64,000 bases of DNA, taken from positions 46,148,255 through 46,212,254 of the forward strand of contig CM067555.1 of the NCBI GenBank assembly GCA_034509755.1. The letters are read 5' to 3'. Of this stretch, positions 45,057-56,269 are shown one piece after another (position 1 is the first letter of the stretch; each line of letters begins with the position of its first letter). A program made the position numbers and the translations under genes. The DNA is from Anisodus tanguticus. Lineage: Eukaryota; Streptophyta; Magnoliopsida; Solanales; Solanaceae. Below the pieces are notes generated by a model, which was not told the origin of the DNA, made no database searches, and saw only the letters and a list, made by a program, of their open reading frames with translations.

Positions 45057-45315
45057 TGTTAAACAAAGCAGCCCATTCTCGGCTGAATCTTACCAAACAA
45101 ATAAGTGTATATATGGTATATATATTATAGTATATTGTAGTATAAAAGGTTACCTTAATTAGTGTTATACACCTACCATAATTGTATAGATAGAATTATG
45201 GTAAAATAAGGATTTAGAAGTAGAATAGGAAAATGATTTTCCTATTATGGAAATATGTAACTTGTATATATAGCCTTTCAATTAATGAAAATAATCAAGG
45301 GGATTATTTCTTTCA
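45057..45315 (+). repeat. 5' LTR of copia-4
   Basis: TGTTAAACAAAGCAGCCCAT ... GGGGATTATTTCTTTCA. It contains TGTATATATAGCCTTTC near 45259-45275 as a TATA-like element. Confidence 0.95.
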
Positions 45316-45328
45316 TGGTATCAAGAGA
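45316..45328 (+). promoter_or_regulatory. copia-4 primer-binding site
   Basis: TGGTATCAAGAGA immediately follows the 5' LTR and matches the usual initiator tRNA-Met complement. Confidence 0.85.
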
Positions 45329-45482
45329 CTAGGTCTAAACAAAAGTTTTCTTCTCTCAAACTTTTGTATCCTTGGCCGAGAACCCCCCCCCCCTTCCCTC
45401 GGGTTTTTCTCTCCAAATATCTCGTCTTCCGCTCTCAAAAAAACCTCTCTTAAATTTCCCATCCTTCTTTGTTCTTTCAATA

Positions 45483-46400
45483 TGTCTAAGAACAATTTTC
45501 ACCCTGCCCTCACGGTTTCCAATATCAAGCTCAGTGTCCCTATTGTCCTTGAGATGGAAAACGTTCAATATGCAACGTGGGCGGAGTTGTTTAAAATTCA
45601 CGCTATCTCTTATCAAGTTCTTCATCACATCATTCCTCCCGCTAGACCCCTTCCCCGCGGAGGATCCCGAGGTATGGATTACACTTGATGCTACCGTTCT
45701 TCGGTGGATATACGCCACTATTTCAGTGGACCTTCTACAGACGATTATGGAGCCCGATACCACAGCTATGGCTGCATGGAATAGATTGCGTGACATATTC
45801 CAAGACAACCAACATTCCCGTGTCGTCACACTCGAGCAGAATTCTCTCTCGTTCGAATGTATGTATTTCCGAACGTTTCGCATATTGCAAGAAACTAAAG
45901 GAATTGCGATCAACTCCGTAATGTTGGCGCACCGGTGACAAATAATCGTCTAGTTCTACAATTGGTTGCCGGTCTTTCGGAGGCCTATAATGGTGTTGGA
46001 ACTCTCCTTCGCCAAAGCAACCCTCTTCCCGACTTTCATCAAGCCCGCTCCATGCGCGTTGGAAGAAGCCGGTTTGGCTAAAAAGGCGGCTACGGAGGAA
46101 GCCCGGTTGTCATGGTGGCATCCTCTCCTAGTCCTTCGGGTTTTGTTAATAATTCGGGCCAAAATCATATTAATGGTAGAGGCAAGAATAATCGCAAAAA
46201 TAACAAAAAACGAGGGGGCAAACGAGGCGGTTCGGGTGGCGGTGATCAACAAACAGGAGGTGGGTCCCATCCGGGGTACAGTGGCCCACCACCACCGTGG
46301 GCCCAAAGCGGTGGGGCCGGTGGCGTGTCACCCCCACCCTCCGGCGGTTTCGCCGCGCGGCGGTGGGCGGCCAACAGTCCATGCCCAACGCCCAGCAGTG
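45483..46400 (+). pseudogene. copia-4 gag
   Basis: Starts at ATG 45483 (MSKNNFHPALTVSNIKLSVP). It switches frame near 45640 and again near 45850. The matching pieces are VWITLDATVLRWIYATISVD, AAWNRLRDIFQDNQHSRV, then YCKKLKEL and QLVAGLSEAYN-like sequence. A Gly/Asn/Lys-rich region follows (NGRGKNNRKNNKKRGGKRGG near 46170-46230). No CCHC knuckle is evident. Confidence 0.85.
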
Positions 46401-46499
46401 GCGGCCCACTGGCCAGTGGCCCAACAACAGCGTATCCAGCACCTACGGCCCAGCAGCATCACGGAATGGCGTCCTTGGGCCCCGTCCTCCTCAAGCCCA

Positions 46500-47620
46500 T
46501 CATGCAGCAGGCCCCACTCAGACCGATATCGAGGCCGCGATGCACACGTTGGGATTGTCCCAACCGGACCCAAATTGGTACATGGACACCGGGGCCACTA
46601 CTCACATGACTTCCGAATCAGGTACTCTCTCATCTTATTCCAATTTGAGCACCCCTCGGGATAATTGTTGGTAATGGCGCTTCTATTCCAATTCTAGGGT
46701 ATGGTCGAAAAACATTATCTCCTCCTAATCCACCACTCCTCTTGAAAAATACTTTACATGCTCCTAAATTGATTAAAAATTTAGTGTCTGTCCGAAAATT
46801 CACAAATGACAATTCTGTTTCTGTTGAATTTGATCCTTTCGGTTTCTCTGTGAAGGATTTCAAGACGGGGAGTCATCTCATGAGGTGTGATAGTAGGGGG
46901 GATCTATATCCTATCATGCCCGGTTTCGACCATCGAGTCCACCTTGCCATCGACTTTTTCACCATCTCTCCTTCCATGTGGCATGCTCGTCCGGGTCATC
47001 CGGGATCTTCTATTTTATCACTTTAAATAAAAATAGCTTTATTTCTTGTAAGGGTACAAGTCGTACTCCAATTTGTCGGTCTTGTTCATTAGGAAAAATT
47101 GTTAAGTTGCCATTTGTAGACTCCAATTCCCATACTTCTATGCCATTTGACATTATTCATAGCGACTTATGGACATCTCCTGTTCTTAGTTCAATGGGTC
47201 ATCGATATTATGTTCTCTTTTTAGATGATTATTCTAGATTTTTGTGGACGTTTCCAATTGCGAATAAATCACAAGTGTTTTCCGTCTTCATAAAATTTAG
47301 AGCGTTCATTCGTACTCAATTCGAAAGAGAAATAAAAAATATTCAATGTGATAATGGGAAAGAGTATGACAATAGGGAGTTTCGAGAGTTTTGTGCTACT
47401 CATGGGATAAATTTTCGTTTTTCATGCCCTCATACATCTTCACAAAATGGGAAAGCCGAACGCAAAATTCGTTCCATAAATAACATTGTCCGAACTCTCC
47501 TAATACATGCCTCCATACCTCCATATTTTTGGCATCATGCTCTACAAATGGCCACATATCTTCTTAACATAATTCCTTCTAAGGGTCGACATATTCTTCC
47601 CCCTAAAAATACTATATAAT
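46500..47620 (+). pseudogene. copia-4 protease and integrase
   Basis: The protease motif is PNWYMDTGATTHMTSESG (near 46570-46620). After frame changes come LHAPKLIKNLVSVRKFTNDN and SMWHARPGHPGSS (zinc region). The integrase is fairly intact at 47000-47619: C-x2-C in TPICRSCSLGKIVKLPF, then DIIHSDLWTSPVLSSMGH, LFLDDYSRFLWTFPIA, IQCDNGKEYDNREF and SSQNGKAERKIRSINNIV. Confidence 0.88.
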
Positions 47621-47979
47621 AAAAACCCATCTTATTCTCATCTTCGGATTTTTGGGTGCTTGTGTTATCCGTTATTCCCATCCACCACAATTAACAAACT
47701 TCGGCTCGGTCTACTCCGTGTGTATTTTTGGGTTATCCGTCAAATCATCGTGGTTATAAGTGTTTTGATTTATCCTCCAAGAAAATCATAATCAATCGCC
47801 ATGTCATTTTCGATGAAACTCAATTTCCATTTACGGAAGTTCATACTCCCGAACCTAAGTCATATAATTTTTTGGATGACCAAATATCCCCGTATATTAT
47901 TCAGAATTTTTCGGACATCCACTTATTCCAGCCACTGGAACAGTTCCAGCAACTAGGCCGGTCCAGCCCAGTTCTGGAA

Positions 47980-49660
47980 CTGGTCCGTGTTCGAGTCCAG
48001 CCATTTCCGATTTGGGCCAGCAGGCCCACTGCCTGCTGGCCAGACTACCCCGAGCCCAGAAAATTCCCAAAATTCCCTTAATTCTTCCTCGAGTCATAGA
48101 CCGGTCACTCGTAGTCAGCGGGGTATTTTTACACCTAAAAGACATTTTAATTTACATTCTGATGTCTCTAAATCCCCCTTACCCCGCAATCCTGTGTCCG
48201 CATTAAATGATCCTAATTGGAAAATTGCTATGACTGATGAATATAATGCTCTTATTGATAATAAGACGTGGGAGTTGGTGCCCCGTCCATATGGTATTAA
48301 TGTTATCAGGTCTATGTGGATTTTTTCTCATAAGGAGAATTCAGATGGCTCATTTGCTCGGCATAAGGCACGACTTGTTGGTGATGGTAAGACTCAGCAG
48401 GTTGGAATTGATTGTGGTGAGACGTTTAGTCCGGTGGTCAAACCGGCTACTATTCGCACTGTGCTTAGCTTGGCTCTGTCAAAGACGTGGCCAATTCATC
48501 AGTTGGATGTCAAGAATGCTTTCCTACACGGTGATCTCAAGGAAACAGTCTATATGCATCAGCCTTTGGGTTTCAGGGATCCAAATCGTCCTCATCATGT
48601 ATGTTTGTTGAAGAAGTCCTTATATGGGCTTAAGCGGTCTCAGGGCCTGGTACACGAGGTTTGCTGACTTTGTTTCCACTATTGGGTTCACTCACAGCCG
48701 GTCGATAATTCCTTGTTCATCTACCGTCGTGGTTCTTCGTTGGCCTACATTCTTGTTGTATGTGGATGATATCATCTTGACCGCCTCTTCCGATGCCTTG
48801 CGCTAGTCTATCATGACCATGCTCGCCCGAGTTCGCTATGAAAGATTTAGGGCCTTTGAGTTATTTTTTGGGGATTGCCGTCCAACGTCATTCCGATGGG
48901 TTATTTCTGTCTCAACGGAAGTTTGCTGCTGAGATCATCGAAAGGGCTGGGATGTCATCCTGTAAATCCACTTCCACGCCAGTTGATGCAAACCCAAAGC
49001 TAAGTGCCACAGCAGGTGCACCATACGAGGACCCCACCCGCTATCGCAGTCTTGCAGGGGGCCCTCCGATCTTACCTTTACCGGACCCGATATTACATAT
49101 GCGACGACGGTGTGTTTATTCATGCATGACCCCAGAGTTGAGCACATGAATGCAATCAAACGCATCATACGGTATATTCAGGGGACACTGGATTATGGTT
49201 TGCACTTATATCCTTCATCTACATCCACACTTGTCTCTTACACGGATGCTGATTGGGGTGGTTGTCCCGACACCAGACGGTCGACTTCGGCTACCGTATG
49301 TTCCTTGGCAACAACTTGGTCTCATGGTCGGCAAAACGTCAAGCAACTCTGTCACGCTCCGGTGCGGAGGCGAATATCGAGGGTAGCGAATGTGGTCTCC
49401 GAGTCATGTTGGCTACGTAATTTGCTTTTGGAGCTTCATTGTCCCATTCGAAGGCAACCTTGGTATATTGCGATAACATTAGTGCCATCTACCTTTCGGG
49501 TAACCCGAGTTCAACACCGGCGCACCAAGCATATCGAAATGGACATTCACTTTGTCCGTGAAAAGGTTGCAAAAGGTCAAGTTCGCGTATGTCATGTTCC
49601 GTCTCGTTATCAAATTGCGTACATCTTTACAAAGGGTCTACCAGGCGGTTCTCTTTGAAG
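47980..49660 (+). pseudogene. copia-4 reverse transcriptase and RNase H
   Basis: RT N-terminal part is WKIAMTDEYNALIDNKTWEL to HQLDVKNAFLHGDLKETVYM (48218-48560). Then SLYGLKR with a frameshift near 48640. The catalytic LLYVDDIILTASSDAL is at 48750-48800, followed by a TAG. MKDLGPLSYFLGIAVQRHSD starts at 48838. RNase H shows YTDADWGGCPDTRRSTS, then frame changes, and ends HRRTKHIEMDIHFVREKVAK and FTKGLPGGSL. Confidence 0.88.
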
Positions 49661-49713
49661 ATTTTAGGGACGAGTCTCGGCGTTCGAAAACCGCCCGCTA
49701 TGATGCGGGGGTG

Positions 49714-49972
49714 TGTTAAACAAAGCGGCCCATTCTCTACCGAATCTTACCAAACAAATAAGTGTATATATGGTATATATATTATAGTATATTGTAGTAT
49801 AAAAGGTTACCTTAATTAGTGTTATACACCTACCATAATTGTATAGATAGAATTATGGTAAAATAAGGATTTAGAAGTAGAATAGGAAAAGGATTTTCCT
49901 ATTATGGAAATATGTAACTTGTATATATAGCCTTTCAATTAATGAAAATAATCAAGGGGATTATTTCTTTCA
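49714..49972 (+). repeat. 3' LTR of copia-4
   Basis: 259-bp partner of the 5' LTR. It is followed directly by the GATCT duplication. Confidence 0.95.
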
Positions 49973-49977
49973 GATCT

Positions 49978-51641
49978 AAGTTGAATACTGGAGCTCAATA
50001 ATTGGCCACTGTTTTGGTTAAATTAGTCTGACGCTATTTTAATAAAAATGTAAAATAAAATTGAGATTTAATATATATAAATAGGGTAGCTAGTTTTGAA
50101 GTGTTGACCCCCTGTGGAATAATTTTAGTAGATAGTCTTGTTTTCTTATTTCCGTTGCAATTTATGAATCTGTTAGATCATGGTCTAAAGATTGTTTTTG
50201 AGCAAACAATAAAATCTTATGATAAAATGTTAGATTACGGTCTAAAATTTTGTTAGTTATTGCAAACGTTAGACGATGTTTTAATGTGTTGTCTCGTGTC
50301 TATAAGGTTCAACAATATATAAGCAAATTTTAGATCCGGATTTAACATTATTCGAAAGGCTGATTTCCCAAAAGTAATATTTGCACACCTTTTTAAAATA
50401 AAGATAAAATCTGAACGGTAACCTAAAAGGGGTATTTTCGTAGATCAGCCTAGCTATTTTAGTCAAATATCCCAACAAATGGGACAAATTAAGATGGCAT
50501 ATCTTTGAGTAGATTGTTATTCACCTTATCAATCTCCAAATCTTGAAAGGCTATCATGCAAATATTTAGTCAGTTATTAATTTTAGACATACCATTAGAA
50601 TAGAAAGGAAAAAGAGAGAGCACCCAATATTTAATTTTGAATGTTTCGAAAAAAAACAATTCTTTTATCAACATTATATATACATGTTTCAGTGACTGAA
50701 AATGATATATTCCTTGTTTTTAACACTTGCCACAGACAGAGCATATTGTATTCAATAGAAACCTAAATAAAAATAAAGGTGAATGCCTTTGCACCTTTAT
50801 CTATGTGTTGAATAACAAGTAGCTATATATAAGCAACTAAAGTACAAAACCAAATGTTGTGCGTTTGCTCAACATAGAAGTATGGGGGTTGGATTCCTAA
50901 TCTAAGAATAAATTAAGAAAATGTATCTCATCTATAGTAGTTTAAAACTTTTGTAGCAGAACAAAATTTATTAACTTGATATCAGAGTAAGTAAATGTTT
51001 TGAATTTGAGTCTCATCGTCGTCATTAAGAAACATGACTAACAATGAAAAATCAAATCAACACGAGAAAACATATTTGAGATCTAAAAATGGTAGATTAT
51101 AGCCATGTTAAAATGTTTATATATATATATATATATAGATAGATTTGAGCCTCATAGCCACCATTAGAAAAATATTTCGATGTAGTTGACAAGAAAAATC
51201 ATATCAATACGAGAGATCAAGAGGGAATGTGTTCGAGTCATTCTAAAACAATCAATATCTAGTTTCATTCATTCTTCAACCACTCTATTCTTCCGAAAGA
51301 AAGCAAGACTTCATTTGTTCCATTTTTCTGGATGAGTAGTGAAGAAGTATAGGAAATTCTAATTTAGTATTGACCACCGTAAATAATGAGAAGAAAATAA
51401 AGAATTTACATTATTACAATCTAACAAGTTAAACTTTATATGAGACCTTTCACAATTAGTTTATATGGTGTCTGGTACTCCCTTCTAAGCTTGATTAATT
51501 CGAATTCACATAGAAAAATCTCACTTTGGAGTAAGGTTATTTAAGAAGCGAGATCAGGATGGTCATGGACTTATAAACTGGTCCCAAACGACGCCTAAGG
51601 GTGCTTTTTCTTAGGGACCGGTCCTAGAGATTTCAAGGAGT
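49978..51641. other. AT-rich intergenic, no gene seen
   Basis: Contains a (TA)n tract near 51118-51136 but no recognisable gene. The last 80 bases (ACTGGTCCCAAACGACGCCT and onward) become GC-richer and resemble part of a repeat. Confidence 0.3.
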
Positions 51642-51667
51642 GGCCCACTATCGATTCATAGTGGGCC
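51642..51667. repeat. Perfect 10-bp inverted repeat, 6-base loop
   Basis: GGCCCACTAT, then CGATTC, then ATAGTGGGCC. It lies in a G/C-rich island (51560-51790) in otherwise AT-rich DNA. It could be a small hairpin of an unidentified repeat. Confidence 0.8.
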
Positions 51668-52260
51668 GGTCCTTCGGTACCCCCTTAGTGGTCCTTAGCC
51701 TAGCCCCTAACCCCTTAGTGGTCAGGGCCTGGTCTCGGAATCAGGTGGGGCTGGATGGTTTAGAGCGACTCGACCTCTTAGACATTTATATTTTCAGAAT
51801 GAAGTATTTTTTTCTTTTTTATTAAAAATGATTACATACTCAAAATATGAATCTGAGATCTCTAACTAAAGATAAATGAATACATATTTACCACCTAACC
51901 ATGACCTTTTGATGGTGATTAGGGGTCAAATCATTGGTTCTTAGGCAACAAATGCCAAAAATTAAGCAAAGTCAAGCAAGGACGGCCCAAAGTGAAAGAA
52001 AGACTACAAAGAAAGCCGTCCAGGGTGGTGAAGTCACGACAAATGTGGGATCCGCTCGCTGCTACCCACTTGGCCACTCTTCCCCATCCACTAATTTTGT
52101 TTTCTAATATAAAATTTGTTTTAACATATAGTATAGTACTACATTAAAGTATTGCAATTACTTTAATTAACATATATAGTCTCTCATCTTCACGTTTTTC
52201 TCTGCGTAAGCATTAATTAAAATCTGGTCAAAACTTTGATATCCGATTAAGTTTTGTACA
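51668..52260. other. Intergenic, no gene seen
   Basis: Ordinary AT-rich sequence. CCCTTAGTGGTC occurs twice near 51683 and 51711. Confidence 0.3.
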
Positions 52261-52582
52261 CCTCACAAATCAATCAAACAACATCTAACCCTACCCACAT
52301 AAATTCAATCAAGGTTTCATTTGATCATTTACTACTAAAATAAATGCCATCACCTTCGAACAGTGACGGAGACAAGATTTCACTTAAGAATTTAAATCTA
52401 AAATAAATGCCTTCATTTCATTTATATATATATATATATATATGATTTAAATTTCTAAGTGAAAATCTTGCTTATGTCACTTTTCCACGGTGAAGGCATT
52501 TATTTTAGTAGTAAATGATCAAATGAAACCTTAATTGAATTTATGTGGGTAGGGTTAGATGTTGTTTGATTGATTTGTGAGG
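52261..52582. repeat. 322-bp near-perfect palindrome around a (TA)n centre
   Basis: The left arm starts CCTCACAAATCAATCAAACA at 52261. The right arm ends TGTTTGATTGATTTGTGAGG at 52582. Matching inner blocks include ATTTGATCATTTACTACTAA (left) and its complement near 52505. The arms are about 140 bases and nearly identical, and the centre is TA repeats at 52422-52443. The arms include AGTGACGGAGACAAGATTTC, a phrase I associate with dispersed Solanaceae repeats, so a foldback transposon is the simplest reading. A transcribed copy would form a long hairpin RNA. Confidence 0.88.
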
Positions 52583-53169
52583 TAAATTCGATGAAAAGAG
52601 TCCGGGCGAATCCCCTTTTCCCCTTCTAGCTCTATTCCTGCCACCGAGGATATCATGCAATGGCTGTGATCCCTCAATTTTTAACCAGAATCTTCGGACT
52701 CGATTCCTGCAAATTGAAACACTATTAAAAGGCAAAGATTTAACTGATAATGTTTGTCGGAATTTGACTTGTCTATAATGTTTCCAACAAAATGTTTTCG
52801 CCAGAAATGTCCGTCGAAACTTCCTCTCTTTTTTAGTAGGTAGAACTTTTTTTGTGGAGAGCGTTTTACCTCATCCCTTAATGAACCTACCCAATATGAA
52901 TTTAAATTAATTGAGCCAATGAATTTTGAATATATCAAATGACCGCAAGTTAAAGAAAAAGGCTCCTTCATTATCATGTTCACTAATTAATTTAAATACA
53001 CTTGGAAAACATGAAAGCGATGACTTCCTACGCACCCTAATAATCCAACTTGCTCTAGGTTCCCAAATCTTGACTTCTTATAAATATTAATTAATAATAA
53101 ACATTGTCATTCATTTCACGCAATTTTTATAATTTTCAACTGTTTACTGTCGCCAGCCACCAAATCTTG
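52583..53169. other. Intergenic, no gene seen
   Basis: No credible coding region or repeat ends. Confidence 0.3.
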
Positions 53170-54265
53170 GCTTAGAGTCTGTTTGGAAAGTCACTCTGTA
53201 ATTGAGTGTAATTATATAATTTTGACATGTTTGTCTGATCAAGTAATTACTTGATGATTATGTAATTGAGGGGTTATAATTATATTATGCAATTCTCAAG
53301 AAAAGACTGAGAATTGTTGGTAATTACATGGTGTAATTACAAGGTTATCTTTTTAATCTTTTTTTTAATTTGCTTTTTATTTCTATTCTTTTTCCTTTTT
53401 AATTTATTTTTATTTTAACTTTTCAAATTCTTTTTAAAATATTATTCTTACATTTTTTAAAATATTTTATGTTTCATTCCCCAACCTTTATTTCATGTGC
53501 TTCTACATAATTTCTCATATTTTACTTCTTATTCATTTTTCTATATTTTTTTCATTTCACTTGCTATGTTATATTTCTTATAATTTGTTTTTCTTTAGTT
53601 TTTTCATTTTGCTTAGCTATGTTATTATTCTTTTTTTTTAAAAAAAAAAAATTGCACCTCCCAATCTTAAAAAGAATAAATCATCCACAAACTTGGCTTA
53701 TAATGAGAGATATCGTTAAAGTTGAAATTTGTTGTTGGATAATGTTATATACAAACTTAGCTTATACCAAGTGATGTTAAAATTAATAGATTAATTTTTA
53801 ACATTTAAACAATATACAAAAATATGATTGTAATTATTTTTTGTCAATATGTTGTACATGATGTAATTGCAAAATGTGTGTATATTTAGAAGTTCTTATT
53901 AATTGGTTCAATTAAAGTATTATTTATTTTGTACATATCAAGTTTGTTTTCACAATATTAGTTACAAATTTATAATTATTGAGTTTTATATTTTCTAAAT
54001 AATATGTGTCTCGAATACATAGCTATAGATAAAATTAAGTAATATTTCTTATATAAACATATATTTATCAAATATTAATGTTTAGTTGTTCATAATCAAC
54101 TTTATTTTTAAATTTTAAAATATTTAATCTAGTAATTACACTTGTACAATCAAATTTGTAATTACACTGTAATTATGTTATGACAAACAAACAGGTCGTC
54201 GTAATTACTATATTGTGTAATTACTAGGTTGTGTAATTACTACCCTAGTAATTACACCAATTCCG
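53170..54265. mobile_element. Putative DNA transposon with GTAATTAC-type terminal motifs
   Basis: Both ends carry clusters of TAATTAC/GTAATTA words. On the left are GTAATTGAGTGTAATTATAT and CAAGTAATTACTTGATGATT. On the right are CGTAATTACTATATTGTGTA, ATTACTAGGTTGTGTAATTA and CTAGTAATTACACC. The left side also has GTTTGTCTGATCA and the right ATGACAAACAAACAGG, an inverted pair. No transposase is seen. The clustered subterminal words are typical of hAT- or MULE-type non-autonomous elements. Confidence 0.5.
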
Positions 54266-54399
54266 ATTATAGTAAATGTATTATATATGTCAATATTATA
54301 AATAATTTTTATACGATTAATGTAATTTAATCAACTAAGCTATAGCATATTAGTATTATATTTTTTTGAGTTACCACATCAAATTTTGCTAAAAGTTCC

Positions 54400-54840
54400 A
54401 CAATAGAGTATGTATACTCGCTAGAAAAAATAAAATTAGTTACGAAATTCGTCACTAGCTATCGTCAAATACCCACGTAGTTAACATAATTTTTTATTTC
54501 CGTCGCTACTTCTAATTGAGGATAAGGCTTAGTATATGTATTATATTCGTCAATATTGGTTAACAATTTTCTATACGATTAATTAATGTTATTTAATCAA
54601 CTATGCTATAACATATTAGTATTATATTTTTGAGTTACCACATGATCAGTTTTTGCAACTAAAAGTTTCATATTGAAGTATGTAAACTCGTTCAAAAAAA
54701 TAGTTACAAATTTCATCGCTAGTCTGTCGTTAAATAGTTTGTATCTTTTTTAGATATCTATCGCTAATCCTATTTTTTATTATTTAACAATAGAAATAAT
54801 GCCATCACTAATTCCCAGTAGTCTTTTTTTAGTGACTTAA
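54400..54840. mobile_element. CACTA-like subterminal repeat remnant
   Basis: Repeated GTTACGAAATTCGTCACTAG-type motifs at 54440 and 54705 and CCGTCGCTA near 54503. It ends with CCCAGTAGTCTTTTTTTAGT, which resembles the right end of a CACTA transposon. The left end was not found. Confidence 0.4.
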
Positions 54841-55958
54841 TCTGATAGTGTAAATTAAAAATTTATAAATTGTCATTACATAAAACCTGAAGTCTTTTCT
54901 ATCATATTGCCGTTGATTATTTTGGACTAAAATCTAGCAAAAATTAAGACTTAAAATTGTGGAGTCTATATTGTTTTTATATTTCATCGTCAAAGTTGAT
55001 TAATTTCAAACCAAAGAATATATTATTACTACTATAATTTCAAACACAAATTGTCAACTAACATATTCCTATCAATAAATCTGGTTCTTTCGACGCGCTA
55101 TGTAATAACAAGCTTAATTTACCACCTAATCTTTTTGAATTTAACTATACACACCAATATCATAAAAAAATATATATTATTACTGTATTTTAACTTATTG
55201 TGATTGGTAACCTATTAACTATATATCTTACTTTCTATAAATTGTTATATGTAATTGTTTTTTAGGTCCTGACCTAATGGTGCAAATTTAGATAGAGGTA
55301 GATTCAATATTTAAAATTTATGAGTTCGAAATGTTAGGACAACGATCTCAAATAGTAATAACCGAGTTTGAAATTTAATATATGTGTATATTTAATGAAT
55401 TTCTTAACTCACACATTATATACAAGGTTAGGCCAAAGCTACAAAGATTCGACCGAAACAAGGCGCGAAGCTACAATATTGGGTATGCATTGGATTGTTG
55501 GATCAAACCCAATAGCTTTTGCTTTGACATTGTATTTGTATTAGGAGACTACATAAAATATGTATAAATAGTTATTTGGCAAGTTCAGAAAGATAAAAGC
55601 TTATCAACGCCAAGTGTTTACACCTAACTAAATAATTAACTTTAAAAATTAACAAATCAAACTAATACATCACCTAACCATGATTAAGTGTTAAAAAGTG
55701 TATTGTATATGCTAAACATGTGTCTTATATTCATTAACTTGGTGTAAGTATCCGCTACGAATCAATTATTACCAATCTTAAAATCTATAAATTTTAAATT
55801 CTCAATCCGCTAGTGATCGATCCCATAACTTACAAGGTAGATCTGCTCCTATCTACCTATAGAAATTAAACTCAATTATTTTTCTTTTTAAAACCAACTA
55901 CTATAGTAGTTGAATAAACAACAATTTCCCATCCTCCTATTATTTTTATATACTGATA
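54841..55958. other. AT-rich upstream region of the AHL gene
   Basis: No coding feature seen. Confidence 0.3.
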
Positions 55959-56269
55959 TATTTATAAACTTTAGGTTGAGTGAAAGAAATGCCTGCGTTT
56001 GTTTGAGTCTTTGTCTCCCTGTCTCTCTCTCTCCTTCTTCCCTTCCCTTTCTTTCCACTCAAAAACCAAATCTCCATAGCAAGGTTCTTCTTGTTTTCTA
56101 AATCTCATATTCAAATCCCCCACACAAAAAAATATCCCATTTTCTAAAGCCTTATATTAAATAAAACCAAAGAAAAAAACATGTACTAGTTTTAAATATT
56201 TTCATTTGGTTTTGTTTTTTTTAGTTTTTTTCCCCCTCTTGTGTTTCTTGTACTTTTGATGTTTTAGTC
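55959..56269 (+). promoter_or_regulatory. Putative AHL core promoter and leader
   Basis: TATTTATAAA at 55959-55968 is the best TATA-like box upstream of the AHL start. A strong pyrimidine patch (CTCCCTGTCTCTCTCTCTCC and onward) follows at about 56015-56060. That spacing and composition resemble a plant TATA plus Y-patch core promoter with a long leader. It is inferred from sequence only. Confidence 0.4.

Larger units (their letters stand above)
45057..49972 (+). mobile_element. Complete, recent Ty1/copia insertion (copia-4)
   Basis: 4916-bp element on the plus strand. LTRs are 45057-45315 and 49714-49972, each 259 bp. The target duplication GATCT is perfect (45052-45056 and 49973-49977). The PBS TGGTATCAAGAGA starts at 45316, and a purine tract ATGCGGGGGTG precedes the 3' LTR. 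I count five differences between LTRs, about 98% identity. Domains run gag, protease, integrase, RT, RNase H, but the coding region is broken by many frameshifts. The RT and integrase are of the same broad lineage as copia-1. Confidence 0.96.

Noticed and set aside
46112..46609. Overlapping open frames on both strands in the Gly/Pro-rich part of copia-4
   Set aside because: Only the gag frame fits the element. The others are compositional shadows of a GC-rich segment.
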